A stretch of DNA of 64,000 nucleotides from Alteromonadaceae bacterium (GTDB lineage: Bacteria; Pseudomonadota; Gammaproteobacteria; Enterobacterales; Alteromonadaceae), in assembly GCA_014872785.1 (NCBI GenBank), contig WKFJ01000004.1:62001-126000 (forward strand), given 5' to 3'. The notes under the pieces are model-generated. The model was not told where the DNA came from. It did no database searches and was given only the letters and a program-made list of their open reading frames with translations. Below, piece after piece: positions 37,335 through 46,297 of the stretch; the first letter of the stretch is position 1; the number at the start of each line of letters is the position of its first letter. Both the position numbers and the translations under genes were made by a program.

Positions 37335-37369
37335 CTAGGAATAGTAGAATTAGAAAAAGATAAAGAATA

Positions 37370-37876
37370 ATGATATCGAGCCAGTTGGAAATTATTGAAC
37401 AGGGAAAGCAGTATCTGCACAGCACAAGCGACCTGCAGTATCGAGAGATAGTGAAGCCTCACTTCACTAGCACACCGGGCGCTCACGTGCGTCACATTCT
37501 GGATCATTATTACGCACTAATGAACCAGCAAACCGGCGTTATCAACTACAACATCAGACAACGTTTTTCGAGTTTAGAAAAAAGTCGATTTGATGCGTTG
37601 CAAGCATTTGAAAAGATAGCAGAATGGTTAGCTACGCTCTCCACCGAAGATCTTCAAACTAAGGTATCGGTCATTACAGAAATCTCAGTTTCCGAGCAAG
37701 AGAACTTCACCACTGAATCGACCTTGGAAAGAGAACTTATTTTTGTCTCCAGTCATGCAGTACATCACTACGCAATTCTAAAAATCATAGCCAGTCTACA
37801 AGGTGTTGCACTTGACGCCGGCCTTGGGCTAGCTCCCGCTACAGCCACATTTGAACGCAATAACATGGCCTCATAA
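37370..37876 (+). CDS. DinB-like four-helix protein
   Basis: This 168-residue protein looks like a DinB/YfiT-type four-helix bundle. Likely metal-binding histidines are H42 and H46 in HVRHILDHYYAL and the pair in SSHAVHHYAILK near residue 140, a pattern used by metal-dependent thiol transferases of this superfamily. No signal or membrane segment. It is a single gene, 156 bases after fructokinase and convergent with the acyltransferase. The thiol or substrate is unknown; low-molecular-weight thiol transferase activity is a family possibility only. Confidence 0.7.
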   Translation: MISSQLEIIEQGKQYLHSTSDLQYREIVKPHFTSTPGAHVRHILDHYYALMNQQTGVINYNIRQRFSSLEKSRFDALQAFEKIAEWLATLSTEDLQTKVSVITEISVSEQENFTTESTLERELIFVSSHAVHHYAILKIIASLQGVALDAGLGLAPATATFERNNMAS

Positions 37877-37922
37877 GTCGTTAAGAAATTAATAGCGAAT
37901 TAAACAGCTGAGTGCAATCATC

Positions 37923-39668
37923 TCAGCTGGCGTGATACGAGCGGTATCCTTCTAACCCCTCAGCAAGATATTGCTTAGCCAGTTTATCTGGAATATTTAA
38001 AAGATCTACACACAACAACAACCCAGGCGTGTCTGCAAAGCTGCTATCCATGCCTAAACAATAAAACTCAGCACCCAAGCGCATGTAGTGCTTAAGTAAT
38101 ACCGGTACATCTTTACCGTCCTGCTCTAACGCTTTGAGAAAAGCGGTCACATTAATTTTGATGTCGTATTGTTTATCAAAATCTACAAGTTCTGGGTGCA
38201 ATGGCAAGTTGTACGGCGTTTTCGGTTTAACATCAGGACGTGTCTTCACCATAGCTTTTTCCATGACGGCGATGCTGCGTTTATCGTAGAGTTTACTGAT
38301 AGATACTGTGCCGTAGAGCCGACGATATTGTGGAAACTTACAGGCAAACGCGCCAATACCGCGCCACAAAAGATATAAACCGTAAAAACTTTTTTGATAT
38401 TCAGGGACTAAAAACGAGCGCCCCATTTCCAAACAAGGTTCAGTTTGGTTAATAAACGTGGGTTGAAAGTCGAACATCTGGCTTAGATAAAGATTCTCAA
38501 TACCGCCGTTTTCCAGCAGTTTGTCAGTTTGCCCCATGCGATAGGCACCAATAATCTGTCCCTTAGTACGGTTAACAATAAAAAGTTGCGTGTAGGTCGC
38601 GTCAAACTTGTCGGTATCAATTGGCTGACCGCTACCTTCATCGTGCTCTCTAAAAACCAGTTCACGTAATCGCGCTATTTCGGTGACAATGTTTGGACAT
38701 TGGTGCTGAAACCCGTAGTAAACATCGTAGTCTTTGTAAGCCACGAGGTGTTGCTCTTGAGGTAATGCCGCAATTTCCTTGAGTATTAAATCGCCGCTGA
38801 CTTGCTCAGCTAACGGTTCAAACTTACTACTTTCAATCGTAGGCCATGCAGATTGCCAGTGCTCTGCAACGCCGTAACTCAGCGCTCGACAGAGTGCTGC
38901 CTGAGCATTGCCATCTCCGGCGGTTCGAATATGCTTGGCGGGCACGGGATGCCCTGCGCACAATTTTATGGTTTGATTTGTCTTGTTGAGGAGTTCTCTT
39001 CCCAACATAAACATGCGCAGTCGATAGTAAATACGACCAATGCGATAAAACTTGTTACTGTTAAAACCCTCGACAAAAATGGGAACATAATTCGCGTCGC
39101 CTCTATCGATTAACTTCGCAACAATACGGTTCCACTCGTGTTCACCAATGCGCTTGTGCTCTTTACGGTAATAACTCACACGACCAGAGGGAAACAACAT
39201 CAGCGCACCGCCGTTTTTCACTTGCGCCATACAGCTGCGCAAAGAAGGTCCATTGCGAGGGTCGCGCTCAGAAAGTGGATTGGTAAAGATAAAGTAGTCT
39301 TCTAGCTCTGAGAAAATCTGTAAACCGACATTTGCCAATACTTTGAGATCGGGTCGCTTCTTTGCAATAGCGCGCGCAAGTATTACCCCTTCTAACCCGC
39401 CAAAAGGATGATTACTGGCAATTACCACAGGACCGGTGGCAGGAATTTTATCGAGCATCTCTTGCTCGCCTTCAACAGTTACATTGAGCACTTCCAATAA
39501 CTTATCGGCAAACGCTTCTTTACTCAGGTTTTGCATTTGATGCTGCTCATAGAGACGCTGCATGCGCGACAAGCCCATGATTTTATCCAAGAGCTTTACG
39601 CCAAGTTTTAGAAAAAGAGATTGTTTCTCTGCGGGAATGAGGGTGCCAAGACTGATTTGAGAGGCCAT
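37923..39668 (-). CDS. Two-domain acyltransferase, OlsF-like (ornithine lipid synthesis)
   Basis: The start is taken at ATG 39668, removing 26 non-conserved residues. The 581-residue protein joins a PlsC-type O-acyltransferase (residues about 60-260: ASNHPFGGLEGVILARA, then MLFPSGRVSYY) to a GNAT/hemolysin-like N-acyltransferase (about 290-560: ARLRELVFREH, EMGRSFLVPEYQK, YGTVSISKLYDK). Serratia OlsF has this layout: the C-terminal domain adds the amide-linked 3-hydroxy fatty acid to ornithine and the N-terminal domain adds the second acyl chain. I infer phosphorus-free ornithine (or related amino-acid) lipid synthesis at the inner membrane, useful under phosphate limitation. The acceptor amino acid is not determined by sequence alone. 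Confidence 0.75.
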   Translation of the reverse strand: MASQISLGTLIPAEKQSLFLKLGVKLLDKIMGLSRMQRLYEQHQMQNLSKEAFADKLLEVLNVTVEGEQEMLDKIPATGPVVIASNHPFGGLEGVILARAIAKKRPDLKVLANVGLQIFSELEDYFIFTNPLSERDPRNGPSLRSCMAQVKNGGALMLFPSGRVSYYRKEHKRIGEHEWNRIVAKLIDRGDANYVPIFVEGFNSNKFYRIGRIYYRLRMFMLGRELLNKTNQTIKLCAGHPVPAKHIRTAGDGNAQAALCRALSYGVAEHWQSAWPTIESSKFEPLAEQVSGDLILKEIAALPQEQHLVAYKDYDVYYGFQHQCPNIVTEIARLRELVFREHDEGSGQPIDTDKFDATYTQLFIVNRTKGQIIGAYRMGQTDKLLENGGIENLYLSQMFDFQPTFINQTEPCLEMGRSFLVPEYQKSFYGLYLLWRGIGAFACKFPQYRRLYGTVSISKLYDKRSIAVMEKAMVKTRPDVKPKTPYNLPLHPELVDFDKQYDIKINVTAFLKALEQDGKDVPVLLKHYMRLGAEFYCLGMDSSFADTPGLLLCVDLLNIPDKLAKQYLAEGLEGYRSYHAS

Positions 39669-39796
39669 ATTCTGCTTATTTTGTTCTTTACTAACGCGGG
39701 TTAAAGCTAAAGACCAAATTAGGCAAGATTTATTGCAGGCAAACAAGTATTAGTTGCGAAATTCACTGAATTTTTTATCCGATCAGTTACAATAAT

Positions 39797-39812
39797 TAGA
39801 GCCTGTTTATCT
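39797..39812. repeat. AGAGCCTGTTTATC repeat in the pyrC leader
   Basis: TAGAGCCTGTTTATCT lies about 25 bases before pyrC and matches the left arm of the palindromic element at 45409. TACAAT just upstream (39788) could be the -10 box, so the repeat would be at the transcript start. Confidence 0.4.
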
Positions 39813-39835
39813 ATCACACACATTTCGGAAGCCAA

Positions 39836-40885
39836 ATGGCCACAATAACAGACCAAGAAATTACCATTATCCAACCAGATGATTGGCATCTACACCTTCG
39901 CGATAACGACATGCTCGCAGAAACGGTTCCCGCAACTGCTCGCTGCTTTTCTCGCGCTATCGTAATGCCAAACTTAGTGCCACCTGTTACCAATGCCGCA
40001 CTTGCACTCGAATACCAAGAACGCATTGAAAAGGCGATCCCGGCAGGCAGTAACTTTTCGCCATTGATGACCCTGTACCTCACTAATGACACGACAGAGG
40101 AAGATATCAAGGCGGCGAAAGCCGCTGGCGTACTTGCCTCTAAGTTATATCCTGCTGGGGCAACCACAAACTCAGCATCAGGGGTGTCATCTTTAACGGC
40201 TATGTACCCAGTGTTTCAAGCAATGTCAGATCATGGCATGTTGCTGCTTATCCACGGTGAAGTCACCGAGAACCATGTGGATATTTTTGACCGTGAAAAA
40301 GAATTCATCGAACAACACTTAAAAGGCATTGTGGAAAACTTTCCCAAGCTAAAAGTTGTTCTCGAGCACATTACCACCAAGGACGCTGCGGAATTTGTCA
40401 GTGCAGCCTCTGCAAACGTGGCAGCAACCATTACACCACAGCACTTATTACTAAACCGCAATGATTTACTCGTTGGCGGCATTAAGCCACATAACTATTG
40501 CTTACCGGTATTAAAACGCAACATCCACCAGCAAGCGCTAAGAGAAACCGTTGCCACGGGTTCCAACAAGTTCTTTTTGGGCACCGACTCTGCCCCTCAC
40601 GAGCAAAGTAAAAAAGAAAACGCTTGTGGCTGCGCGGGTTGTTATAGCGCGTGGAGTGCGATTGAGCTTTACGCCCAAGTGTTTGATGAGTTAGACGCAC
40701 TCGATAAATTCGAGGGCTTTGCTAGCTTGCACGGAGCTGACTTCTATGGCGTACCGAGAAACACTAACACCATCACGCTACGTCGTGAAAGTTGGGACAT
40801 CCCACAAGCCATTGATTTGCCTAATGGCAATCCAATTGTGCCCTTTTTCGCGGGTCAAACACTGAGTTGGAAGTTGCAAGACTAA
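39836..40885 (+). CDS. pyrC: Dihydroorotase
   Basis: This 349-residue protein matches E. coli-type (class II) dihydroorotase in length and motifs: metal ligands H18 and H20 in DDWHLHLRD, the carboxylated lysine K103 in ASKLYPAGATTN, and further ligands in LIHGEV, LEHITT and the LGTDSAPH segment. It cyclises carbamoyl aspartate to dihydroorotate in pyrimidine synthesis, in the cytoplasm. It is monocistronic with a strong downstream terminator shared with the convergent phosphate symporter gene. Confidence 0.97.
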   Translation: MATITDQEITIIQPDDWHLHLRDNDMLAETVPATARCFSRAIVMPNLVPPVTNAALALEYQERIEKAIPAGSNFSPLMTLYLTNDTTEEDIKAAKAAGVLASKLYPAGATTNSASGVSSLTAMYPVFQAMSDHGMLLLIHGEVTENHVDIFDREKEFIEQHLKGIVENFPKLKVVLEHITTKDAAEFVSAASANVAATITPQHLLLNRNDLLVGGIKPHNYCLPVLKRNIHQQALRETVATGSNKFFLGTDSAPHEQSKKENACGCAGCYSAWSAIELYAQVFDELDALDKFEGFASLHGADFYGVPRNTNTITLRRESWDIPQAIDLPNGNPIVPFFAGQTLSWKLQD

Positions 40886-40911
40886 GCGACACTGGCAAGA
40901 TTCAGAACAAT

Positions 40912-40937
40912 AAAAAAGGGGCATATGCCCCTTTTTT
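40912..40937. terminator. Bidirectional terminator between pyrC and Na/Pi symporter
   Basis: AAAAAA-GGGGCAT-ATGCCCC-TTTTTT is a perfect palindrome with A and T runs on both sides, so it works on both strands. Confidence 0.93.
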
Positions 40938-40955
40938 GTTTTGTTTAACTTGGGT

Positions 40956-42107
40956 TTATCGCGCCACGAAAATGACGGTAATGGGCACCACAAAAAACAA
41001 ACCTACAATATAGGCCAGTCCCCATAGCTTTTGCTCAGCGACTTTCAAAGACAATCCATGTGATAAATCCAGCGGAATATTACGCAAGAACTTCACACCG
41101 TAAATAATAGCTACGCCCAAGACGTTATAAATCATGTGCACCAATGCAATTTGTAGCGCAAACCCAGCGTTTTCGCCGGTAACCGCAAGCGCTGCAATCA
41201 AAGCGGTGATGGTGGTTCCTATATTGGCGCCTAGTACGAATGGATAGATATCTCTGTGATTCAACACCCCATTACCAACTAATGGCACAATCAACGAGGT
41301 TGTTGTCGAAGAAGACTGCACCAGTACAGTTACGGCTGTACCGCTAGCGATACCGCTAATAGGGCCTCTACCAATACTGCTATGTAAAATGTCTTTGGCT
41401 CTCCCCACCATTAGCGCTCGCATGGTTTTACCCATGAATGTGATCGAAAGAATAATCAAACCAACACCCAGCAGCGCCAATACGATACCTGCAAAAACCG
41501 GCGATAAAAACGAAAGGAGATCAACAAGAACCTCTGCAATGGGTTTGGTAATGGCTTTAAGAGGGTTAACGCCGCCCATTTGGAAGCCTGAACCGATGTG
41601 GAAAAATTCCATAAAGGCGGCACTTAATTTCTCTAACAAATTAAATGCAATTTCCAGCGGCAAAAAGACCAAAACACTTATCACGTTAAAGAAGTCGTGA
41701 ATTGTGGCAGCAGCAAACGCGCGCTGAAACTCTTTTTTGTCGGTAACGTGCCCTAAACTCACTAGCGTACTGGTAATGCTGGTACCAATATTCGCGCCCA
41801 TAATCATAGGAACCGCAATGGTGATGGGCAGGCCACCAGCTACCATCGCCACTATAATACTGGAAACGGTGCTCGAAGATTGGATGAGCGCCGTGGCGAC
41901 CATGCCGATAATCAGGCCAAGGATTGGATTTTCAGCAAATTCAAATAGTGCCTTTGCTTGGTCACCGGTTGCTAGTTTGAATCCAGTACCAATAATGGTT
42001 ACAGCCAGCAAGATGCCATAAATCAGTAGGATGAGAAACGCCCAGCGTTTGGCGTTATTAGGTGCCGCACCTTGTTGCTGCGGTTCATCCAGATTTGTAT
42101 GAGTCAT
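40956..42107 (-). CDS. Na+/phosphate symporter (NptA/PNaS family)
   Basis: This 383-residue membrane protein has the two inverted QSSS repeats of the Na/Pi-II family: ALIQSSSTVSSIIVAMV and VLVQSSSTTTSLIVPLV, each followed by a GANIGT(S/T)IT motif. These form the sodium and phosphate sites. About eight to ten membrane helices are visible, with soluble N-terminal residues rich in Gln and Asn. It imports phosphate with sodium, sensible for a marine cell. It is monocistronic, convergent with pyrC and divergent from purE. Confidence 0.9.
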   Translation of the reverse strand: MTHTNLDEPQQQGAAPNNAKRWAFLILLIYGILLAVTIIGTGFKLATGDQAKALFEFAENPILGLIIGMVATALIQSSSTVSSIIVAMVAGGLPITIAVPMIMGANIGTSITSTLVSLGHVTDKKEFQRAFAAATIHDFFNVISVLVFLPLEIAFNLLEKLSAAFMEFFHIGSGFQMGGVNPLKAITKPIAEVLVDLLSFLSPVFAGIVLALLGVGLIILSITFMGKTMRALMVGRAKDILHSSIGRGPISGIASGTAVTVLVQSSSTTTSLIVPLVGNGVLNHRDIYPFVLGANIGTTITALIAALAVTGENAGFALQIALVHMIYNVLGVAIIYGVKFLRNIPLDLSHGLSLKVAEQKLWGLAYIVGLFFVVPITVIFVAR

Positions 42108-42353
42108 TGAGTGTCCTAATAAACAAGTAATATAGGGGTCAGGATAAATTCATTGGGTATTTATCCACTTTTTGTTTACAAACAAATGAAACTGCTATTT
42201 TAAATGCAAAATCAAAGAGTCTCTAGCGTATTCGACAAAAGAATATTCTGTGAATTATCAATTAATAAAGTAAAGGCGAGAATTGTCGCTGGCGCTTGCT
42301 GGTCGTTATGAGCTAAAATCCCCCCTTTTTCCAAACCGGTGACGGAGATCAAA

Positions 42354-42845
42354 ATGGCAAAAATCGCGATAGTGATGGGGTCAAAATCTGATTGGCCAAC
42401 CATGCAAAAAGCAGCACTGATGTTAAAAGAACTCGATGTTCCTTACTACGCTCGAGTGGTTTCTGCGCATCGCACGCCAAACTTGTTGGTGGAATTTGCT
42501 GAAGGCGCAGCTGACAATGGTTATGAAGTTATTATCGCCGGTGCCGGTGGCGCCGCTCACCTACCGGGCATGATAGCAGCGCATACGCCGGTACCTGTTT
42601 TAGGCGTTCCGGTAAGAAGTAGCCAACTCAGTGGGCTAGACTCATTGCTTTCAATCGTACAAATGCCTAAAGGCGTTGCCGTTGGCACACTAGCTATAGG
42701 CGAAGCAGGCGCAGCTAATGCTGGCTTACTTGCCGCACAAATCCTAGGGAATACTGACCCAGAACTCAGAGAACGCATTCAAGCCTTCAGACAAAAACAA
42801 ACTCAAACGGTATTAGAGCAAGGCGAATTGGAGCTGCCAGAATGA
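42354..42845 (+). CDS. purE: N5-carboxyaminoimidazole ribonucleotide mutase
   Basis: ATG 42354 has GGAG seven bases before it; a GTG 15 bases upstream adds nothing conserved. The 163-residue protein has [11 protein letters not shown] (phosphate loop) and H39 in SAHRTP, the catalytic histidine. It converts N5-CAIR, made by PurK, to CAIR in purine synthesis. It overlaps purK by 4 bases (ATGA), so the two are translationally coupled. Confidence 0.97.
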   Translation: MAKIAIVMGSKSDWPTMQKAALMLKELDVPYYARVVSAHRTPNLLVEFAEGAADNGYEVIIAGAGGAAHLPGMIAAHTPVPVLGVPVRSSQLSGLDSLLSIVQMPKGVAVGTLAIGEAGAANAGLLAAQILGNTDPELRERIQAFRQKQTQTVLEQGELELPE

Positions 42846-43981
42846 GAGTCTTAGTCTTCGGTGGCGGACAACTTGCTCGCATGATGTACCTAGCGGGTTG
42901 TCCACTAGGTATGCATGTACGCGCTGTTGATGTCAGTAAAGACATAGTCATCAATCCAATTAGCAAAGCGCCGAGTAAACTGACACTGGCAGAGGCAATT
43001 GAAGACACCGACGTCATCACGGTGGAATTTGAGCATGTCCCGGAACGCCTTTTGGAAATTGCCGATCAGACGGGTAAGTTAAGCCCTAGCATTCAGTCAA
43101 TTCGCGTCGGTGCCGACCGAGTAAAAGAAAAGTCGTTATTAACATCGCTAAACATCGCCAACTGTGAACACCAAATTTTTGATGATGTAGAGGCATTACC
43201 AGACGTCATTAAAAATTTGGGCATGCCTATTGTGCTCAAAGCCAGCCGTGATGGTTATGACGGCTACGGGCAGTGGCGTATCAAGCAACCAGAAGACGTA
43301 CAGTCGGTAACTAAAGAGCTCGCCAAGTTAGATCTCAAGCGCGTGCCCATCGTTGCGGAAAAAATGATTAACTTCGATCGTGAACTCTCGCTCGTCGGCG
43401 TGCGCTCAAGTGATGGTAAATTTGCTTTTTATCCGCTTGCAGAAAACCGCCACCACGAAGGCCAGTTGCACCTATCAATCGCCCCTGCACCACAAATTTC
43501 AACTCAGCTACAGCAGCAAGCTGAGCAATACTTTATACGTTTAGCTGAAAACCTAAACTACGTAGGTGTGTTAGCCGTAGAGTTCTTCCAAGTTGGCGCA
43601 CAACTCTTAGTCAACGAAATCGCGCCGCGAGTGCACAATTCAGGTCACTGGACAATTCAAGGCGCTGATACTTGTCAGTTCGAGAATCACCTTCGCGCCA
43701 TTTGTGGCTTACCTTTGGGTAGTACAGAATTTCGCTCATACACCGCCATGGTAAATATCATTGGCGGCGGTAGCTTCAGCCGAGAGATGCTAGGTATTCC
43801 AGGTTGTCACTTACATTGGTATGGCAAGTCGCCAAGGCCAAAGCGCAAACTCGGTCACTTCAATGTCAGTGGCGATTGTTTTTCCGCACTCGGTGCACGA
43901 CTGACCGATTTATCCGAACACTTACCCGAAGAGCATTTTCCATTGCTAACAGAGGGCGCAGCAGATTTGCAAAAACTGTAA
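42842..43981 (+). CDS. purK: 5-(carboxyamino)imidazole ribonucleotide synthase
   Basis: This 379-residue ATP-grasp enzyme begins [17 protein letters not shown] (nucleotide-binding-like first strand) and has [28 protein letters not shown] and [15 protein letters not shown], all PurK marks. It carboxylates aminoimidazole ribonucleotide with ATP and bicarbonate and passes N5-CAIR to PurE. It is the second gene of purEK and is followed by a strong terminator. Confidence 0.97.
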   Translation: MRVLVFGGGQLARMMYLAGCPLGMHVRAVDVSKDIVINPISKAPSKLTLAEAIEDTDVITVEFEHVPERLLEIADQTGKLSPSIQSIRVGADRVKEKSLLTSLNIANCEHQIFDDVEALPDVIKNLGMPIVLKASRDGYDGYGQWRIKQPEDVQSVTKELAKLDLKRVPIVAEKMINFDRELSLVGVRSSDGKFAFYPLAENRHHEGQLHLSIAPAPQISTQLQQQAEQYFIRLAENLNYVGVLAVEFFQVGAQLLVNEIAPRVHNSGHWTIQGADTCQFENHLRAICGLPLGSTEFRSYTAMVNIIGGGSFSREMLGIPGCHLHWYGKSPRPKRKLGHFNVSGDCFSALGARLTDLSEHLPEEHFPLLTEGAADLQKL

Positions 43982-43991
43982 AGCGAGACAC

Positions 43992-44019
43992 AAAAAAGGC
44001 ACCATGCGGTGCCTTTTTT
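43992..44019. terminator. Bidirectional terminator after purK
   Basis: AAAAAA-GGCACC, ATGC loop, GGTGCC-TTTTTT. It serves purK on the plus strand and the Mpo1-like gene on the minus strand. Confidence 0.92.
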
Positions 44020-44034
44020 ACTATCTTATTTGCG

Positions 44035-44340
44035 TTAAAACTTTATCTTGCCGGTCAAAATATCTTTGTACATTACCCAATCACCCAGAAAGCTGTACCA
44101 AGGATAAGTGAAGGTAGCAGGTCGGTTTTTCTCAAAGAAGAAGTGCCCCACCCAGGCAAACCCGTACCCCAGTACTGGCAGTAACCAAAGCGCAGCCCAA
44201 GTCTGTGTATAAAACGCCCAAATCAAGCAACTCAGTACCAATGTCGAGCCTACAAAATGTAATCGGCGACAGGTTAAATCAGCGTGTTCGGATAAATAAA
44301 ACGGATAAAACTCAGAAAAGCTTTGGTATTTTTTAGACAT
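44035..44340 (-). CDS. Mpo1-like (DUF962) membrane protein
   Basis: ATG 44340 has AGGT at proper spacing; a GTG sits directly before it. The 101-residue protein has the family N-terminus (FSEFYPFYLSEHADLTCRRLHFVGS), two hydrophobic segments and the segment GYGFAWVGHFFFEKNRPATF. The histidines in EHADLTCRRLHF and GHFFFEKNRP are the conserved ones of DUF962; yeast Mpo1 is an iron-dependent dioxygenase acting on 2-hydroxy fatty acids. Bacterial function is unproven. It is monocistronic. Confidence 0.85.
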   Translation of the reverse strand: MSKKYQSFSEFYPFYLSEHADLTCRRLHFVGSTLVLSCLIWAFYTQTWAALWLLPVLGYGFAWVGHFFFEKNRPATFTYPWYSFLGDWVMYKDILTGKIKF

Positions 44341-44533
44341 CACTGCTACCTATAATTGGGTCTATCACTAAGATTTTGCACTGGACGATTAAATATTGTC
44401 CAGAAATACTAGCTCAGTTGTTCTGGGTAAACTGTCAATCAGGTGACAATGTTAAACATTATTCGGTCGTTGCACTTGAGTTACACTCGCTAGACCATAC
44501 ATTTTACACAATACCAATTTATCACGGACGCTT

Positions 44534-45394
44534 ATGGATCCTTTAGCTACTTCAAACGTCATCGAAATGACGCCCGAAAACTTCCAACAGTTAATGGTGG
44601 AAACATCAAAAGAAAAACTTGTTCTCGTAGACTTCTGGGCAGAGTGGTGTGAGTCCTGTAAAGCGTTGGCGCCAGTAATGGACAAACTAGCGGCGGAGTT
44701 TTCAGAACATTTAATATTGGCAAAAGTTGACTGTGACGCGCAGCAACAGATTGCCATGCAATTTGGCGTTCGCAGTTTGCCCACCGTCGTTTTTGTCAAA
44801 GACGGACAACCTATAGACGCCTTTCAAGGCGCCGTACCTGAGGGTGAAATAAGAGAATTATTAGCAAAACATTTGCCACAACCTCAAGATGAGTTGTTCG
44901 CCCAAGGCAGCGAGCTATTGGCTGCAGGTCAAGCAGAAGACGCTTTCCCATTGTTAAAGCAAGCGTTAGAACTGGCATCTGACAGAGTCGATATTAAATT
45001 TGCCACCATTGAATGCTTCATTCAGATGGGTCGCATCAGTCAGGCAAAAGAATTAATCGAAACTGTACTGCTAGCTGACCAAGACAATACCTATCAGGCA
45101 TTGCTTGGCAAAATTGAATTGGCAGAAAAAGCCGCAGAAACACCTGAAATACTGGCATTACAAAAAGCCGCTGAAGAAAACCCTGACGACCTTCAAGTGA
45201 AAGTTGATCTGGCCATTCAGTATCAACAAACGGGTAAAAGCGAAGAGGCGCTCGAGTTGTTGTTCCAGGTAGTGAAGAAAGAAATGGCCTTTGGCGATGC
45301 CAAAAAAGTATTCCTGGATTCCATCAACGCACTGCCTGAGGGCGACCCGCTTGCAAGCAAATACCGTCGCAAGCTTTACTCTCTGCTCTACTAA
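44534..45394 (+). CDS. cnoX: Thioredoxin-TPR chaperedoxin CnoX (YbbN)
   Basis: This 286-residue protein has an N-terminal thioredoxin domain with WAEWCESCK (C39, C42) and the cis-proline SLPTVVF, then a TPR-like C-terminal half (residues about 115-286). E. coli CnoX protects substrates from oxidative aggregation and passes them to GroEL; the E. coli protein has lost the CxxC, whereas this one keeps it, as in many other bacteria, so it may also be redox-active. It is cytoplasmic and monocistronic. A palindromic repeat and a terminator follow. Confidence 0.9.
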   Translation: MDPLATSNVIEMTPENFQQLMVETSKEKLVLVDFWAEWCESCKALAPVMDKLAAEFSEHLILAKVDCDAQQQIAMQFGVRSLPTVVFVKDGQPIDAFQGAVPEGEIRELLAKHLPQPQDELFAQGSELLAAGQAEDAFPLLKQALELASDRVDIKFATIECFIQMGRISQAKELIETVLLADQDNTYQALLGKIELAEKAAETPEILALQKAAEENPDDLQVKVDLAIQYQQTGKSEEALELLFQVVKKEMAFGDAKKVFLDSINALPEGDPLASKYRRKLYSLLY

Positions 45395-45408
45395 TCCATG
45401 CACTAACA

Positions 45409-45448
45409 AGAGCCTGTTTATCTTTGCGGCATAAGATGAACAGACTCT
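45409..45448. repeat. Palindromic 40-base repeat element
   Basis: AGAGCCTGTTTATCTT, an 8-base centre TGCGGCAT and AAGATGAACAGACTCT form an inverted repeat (14 of 16 arm positions pair). Partial copies of its left half occur at 29849 and 39797. It has the look of a dispersed intergenic palindrome (REP/MITE-like); its own identity is not known to me. Confidence 0.55.
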
Positions 45449-45452
45449 AATA

Positions 45453-45478
45453 AACGTCGGTTTTTACCGGCGTTTTTT
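45453..45478 (+). terminator. Terminator after cnoX
   Basis: AACGTCGGT, TTTT loop, ACCGGCGTT (one G-U pair) followed by a T run. Confidence 0.85.
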
Positions 45479-45582
45479 ATTTGTTGCGAATTAGGAATAG
45501 ATTCGTCATTTTTTCGTGATACTTTTGCGATGAATTCCTCTGACAATGCTGATGTAGCGAAACAGCAATTAAGAGGAACCCT

Positions 45583-46284
45583 ATGAAAACTTTCAAGTCA
45601 GCGCTCGTTGCCGCTTGTGCAATGTCAGTCACCTCAGTCGCTAATGCGGCAGATTTAACTATAGAAATTCAAAATCTCACCCAAGGTATTTACTTCACTC
45701 CGCTGGCCGTTGTGGCGCACACTTCTGAAGCGAGCCTTTTCGAAGTGGGCGAAGCGGCCAGTGCTGAATTGCAAGCGATGGCAGAGGGTGGTGATATCAG
45801 CGGTTTAGCGGCGATTGGTGAAAGCGTAAATGCAAACATCTCTGAAGTGCAAGGCGCGTTAACCGCTCCTGGCATGAGCAGAACCTTCAGCCTGACCAAT
45901 GACGCTGACAATACAGTGTTATCTATCACCGCCATGATGTTGCCAACTAATGACGGATTTGTCGGTTTAGACAACTGGACTATTCCTGAAACGGCAGGGA
46001 CTTACACTATCTATTTAAACGCCTACGATGCTGGCACGGAAGCAAACGACGAAGTTCGCGGCAGTGGCGCACCGGGTGAAGCAGGCTTTCCAGTACCACC
46101 ACCACTCGAAGAGCTTATCGCCACTGGCGGTACCGGCGTCACTATGGGAGAGACTAATGCCACTGTTCACATTCACCGTGGCAACCTTGGTGGTAGCATG
46201 GCTGAGGCAGGTACAAGTGACATCAACAGCTCTGTACAACGTTGGTTAAACCCCGTAGCCAAAGTAACCGTTACCGTTAACTAA
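45583..46284 (+). CDS. Exported spondin-domain protein
   Basis: This 233-residue protein has a signal peptide (MSVTSVANAA) and a spondin-N domain: TIEIQNLTQGIYFTPLAVVAH opens the first strand, with VGEAASAELQAMAEGGD and the aspartate-rich AYDAGTEANDEVRG that resembles the metal-binding loop of spondins. AAGAGGAACC precedes the ATG. It is 13 bases upstream of a related lipoprotein gene and the pair precedes a two-component system. Bacterial spondin proteins are extracellular and of unknown role, perhaps adhesion or matrix-related. Confidence 0.82.
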   Translation: MKTFKSALVAACAMSVTSVANAADLTIEIQNLTQGIYFTPLAVVAHTSEASLFEVGEAASAELQAMAEGGDISGLAAIGESVNANISEVQGALTAPGMSRTFSLTNDADNTVLSITAMMLPTNDGFVGLDNWTIPETAGTYTIYLNAYDAGTEANDEVRGSGAPGEAGFPVPPPLEELIATGGTGVTMGETNATVHIHRGNLGGSMAEAGTSDINSSVQRWLNPVAKVTVTVN

Positions 46285-46297
46285 GAGGTAACCTACA

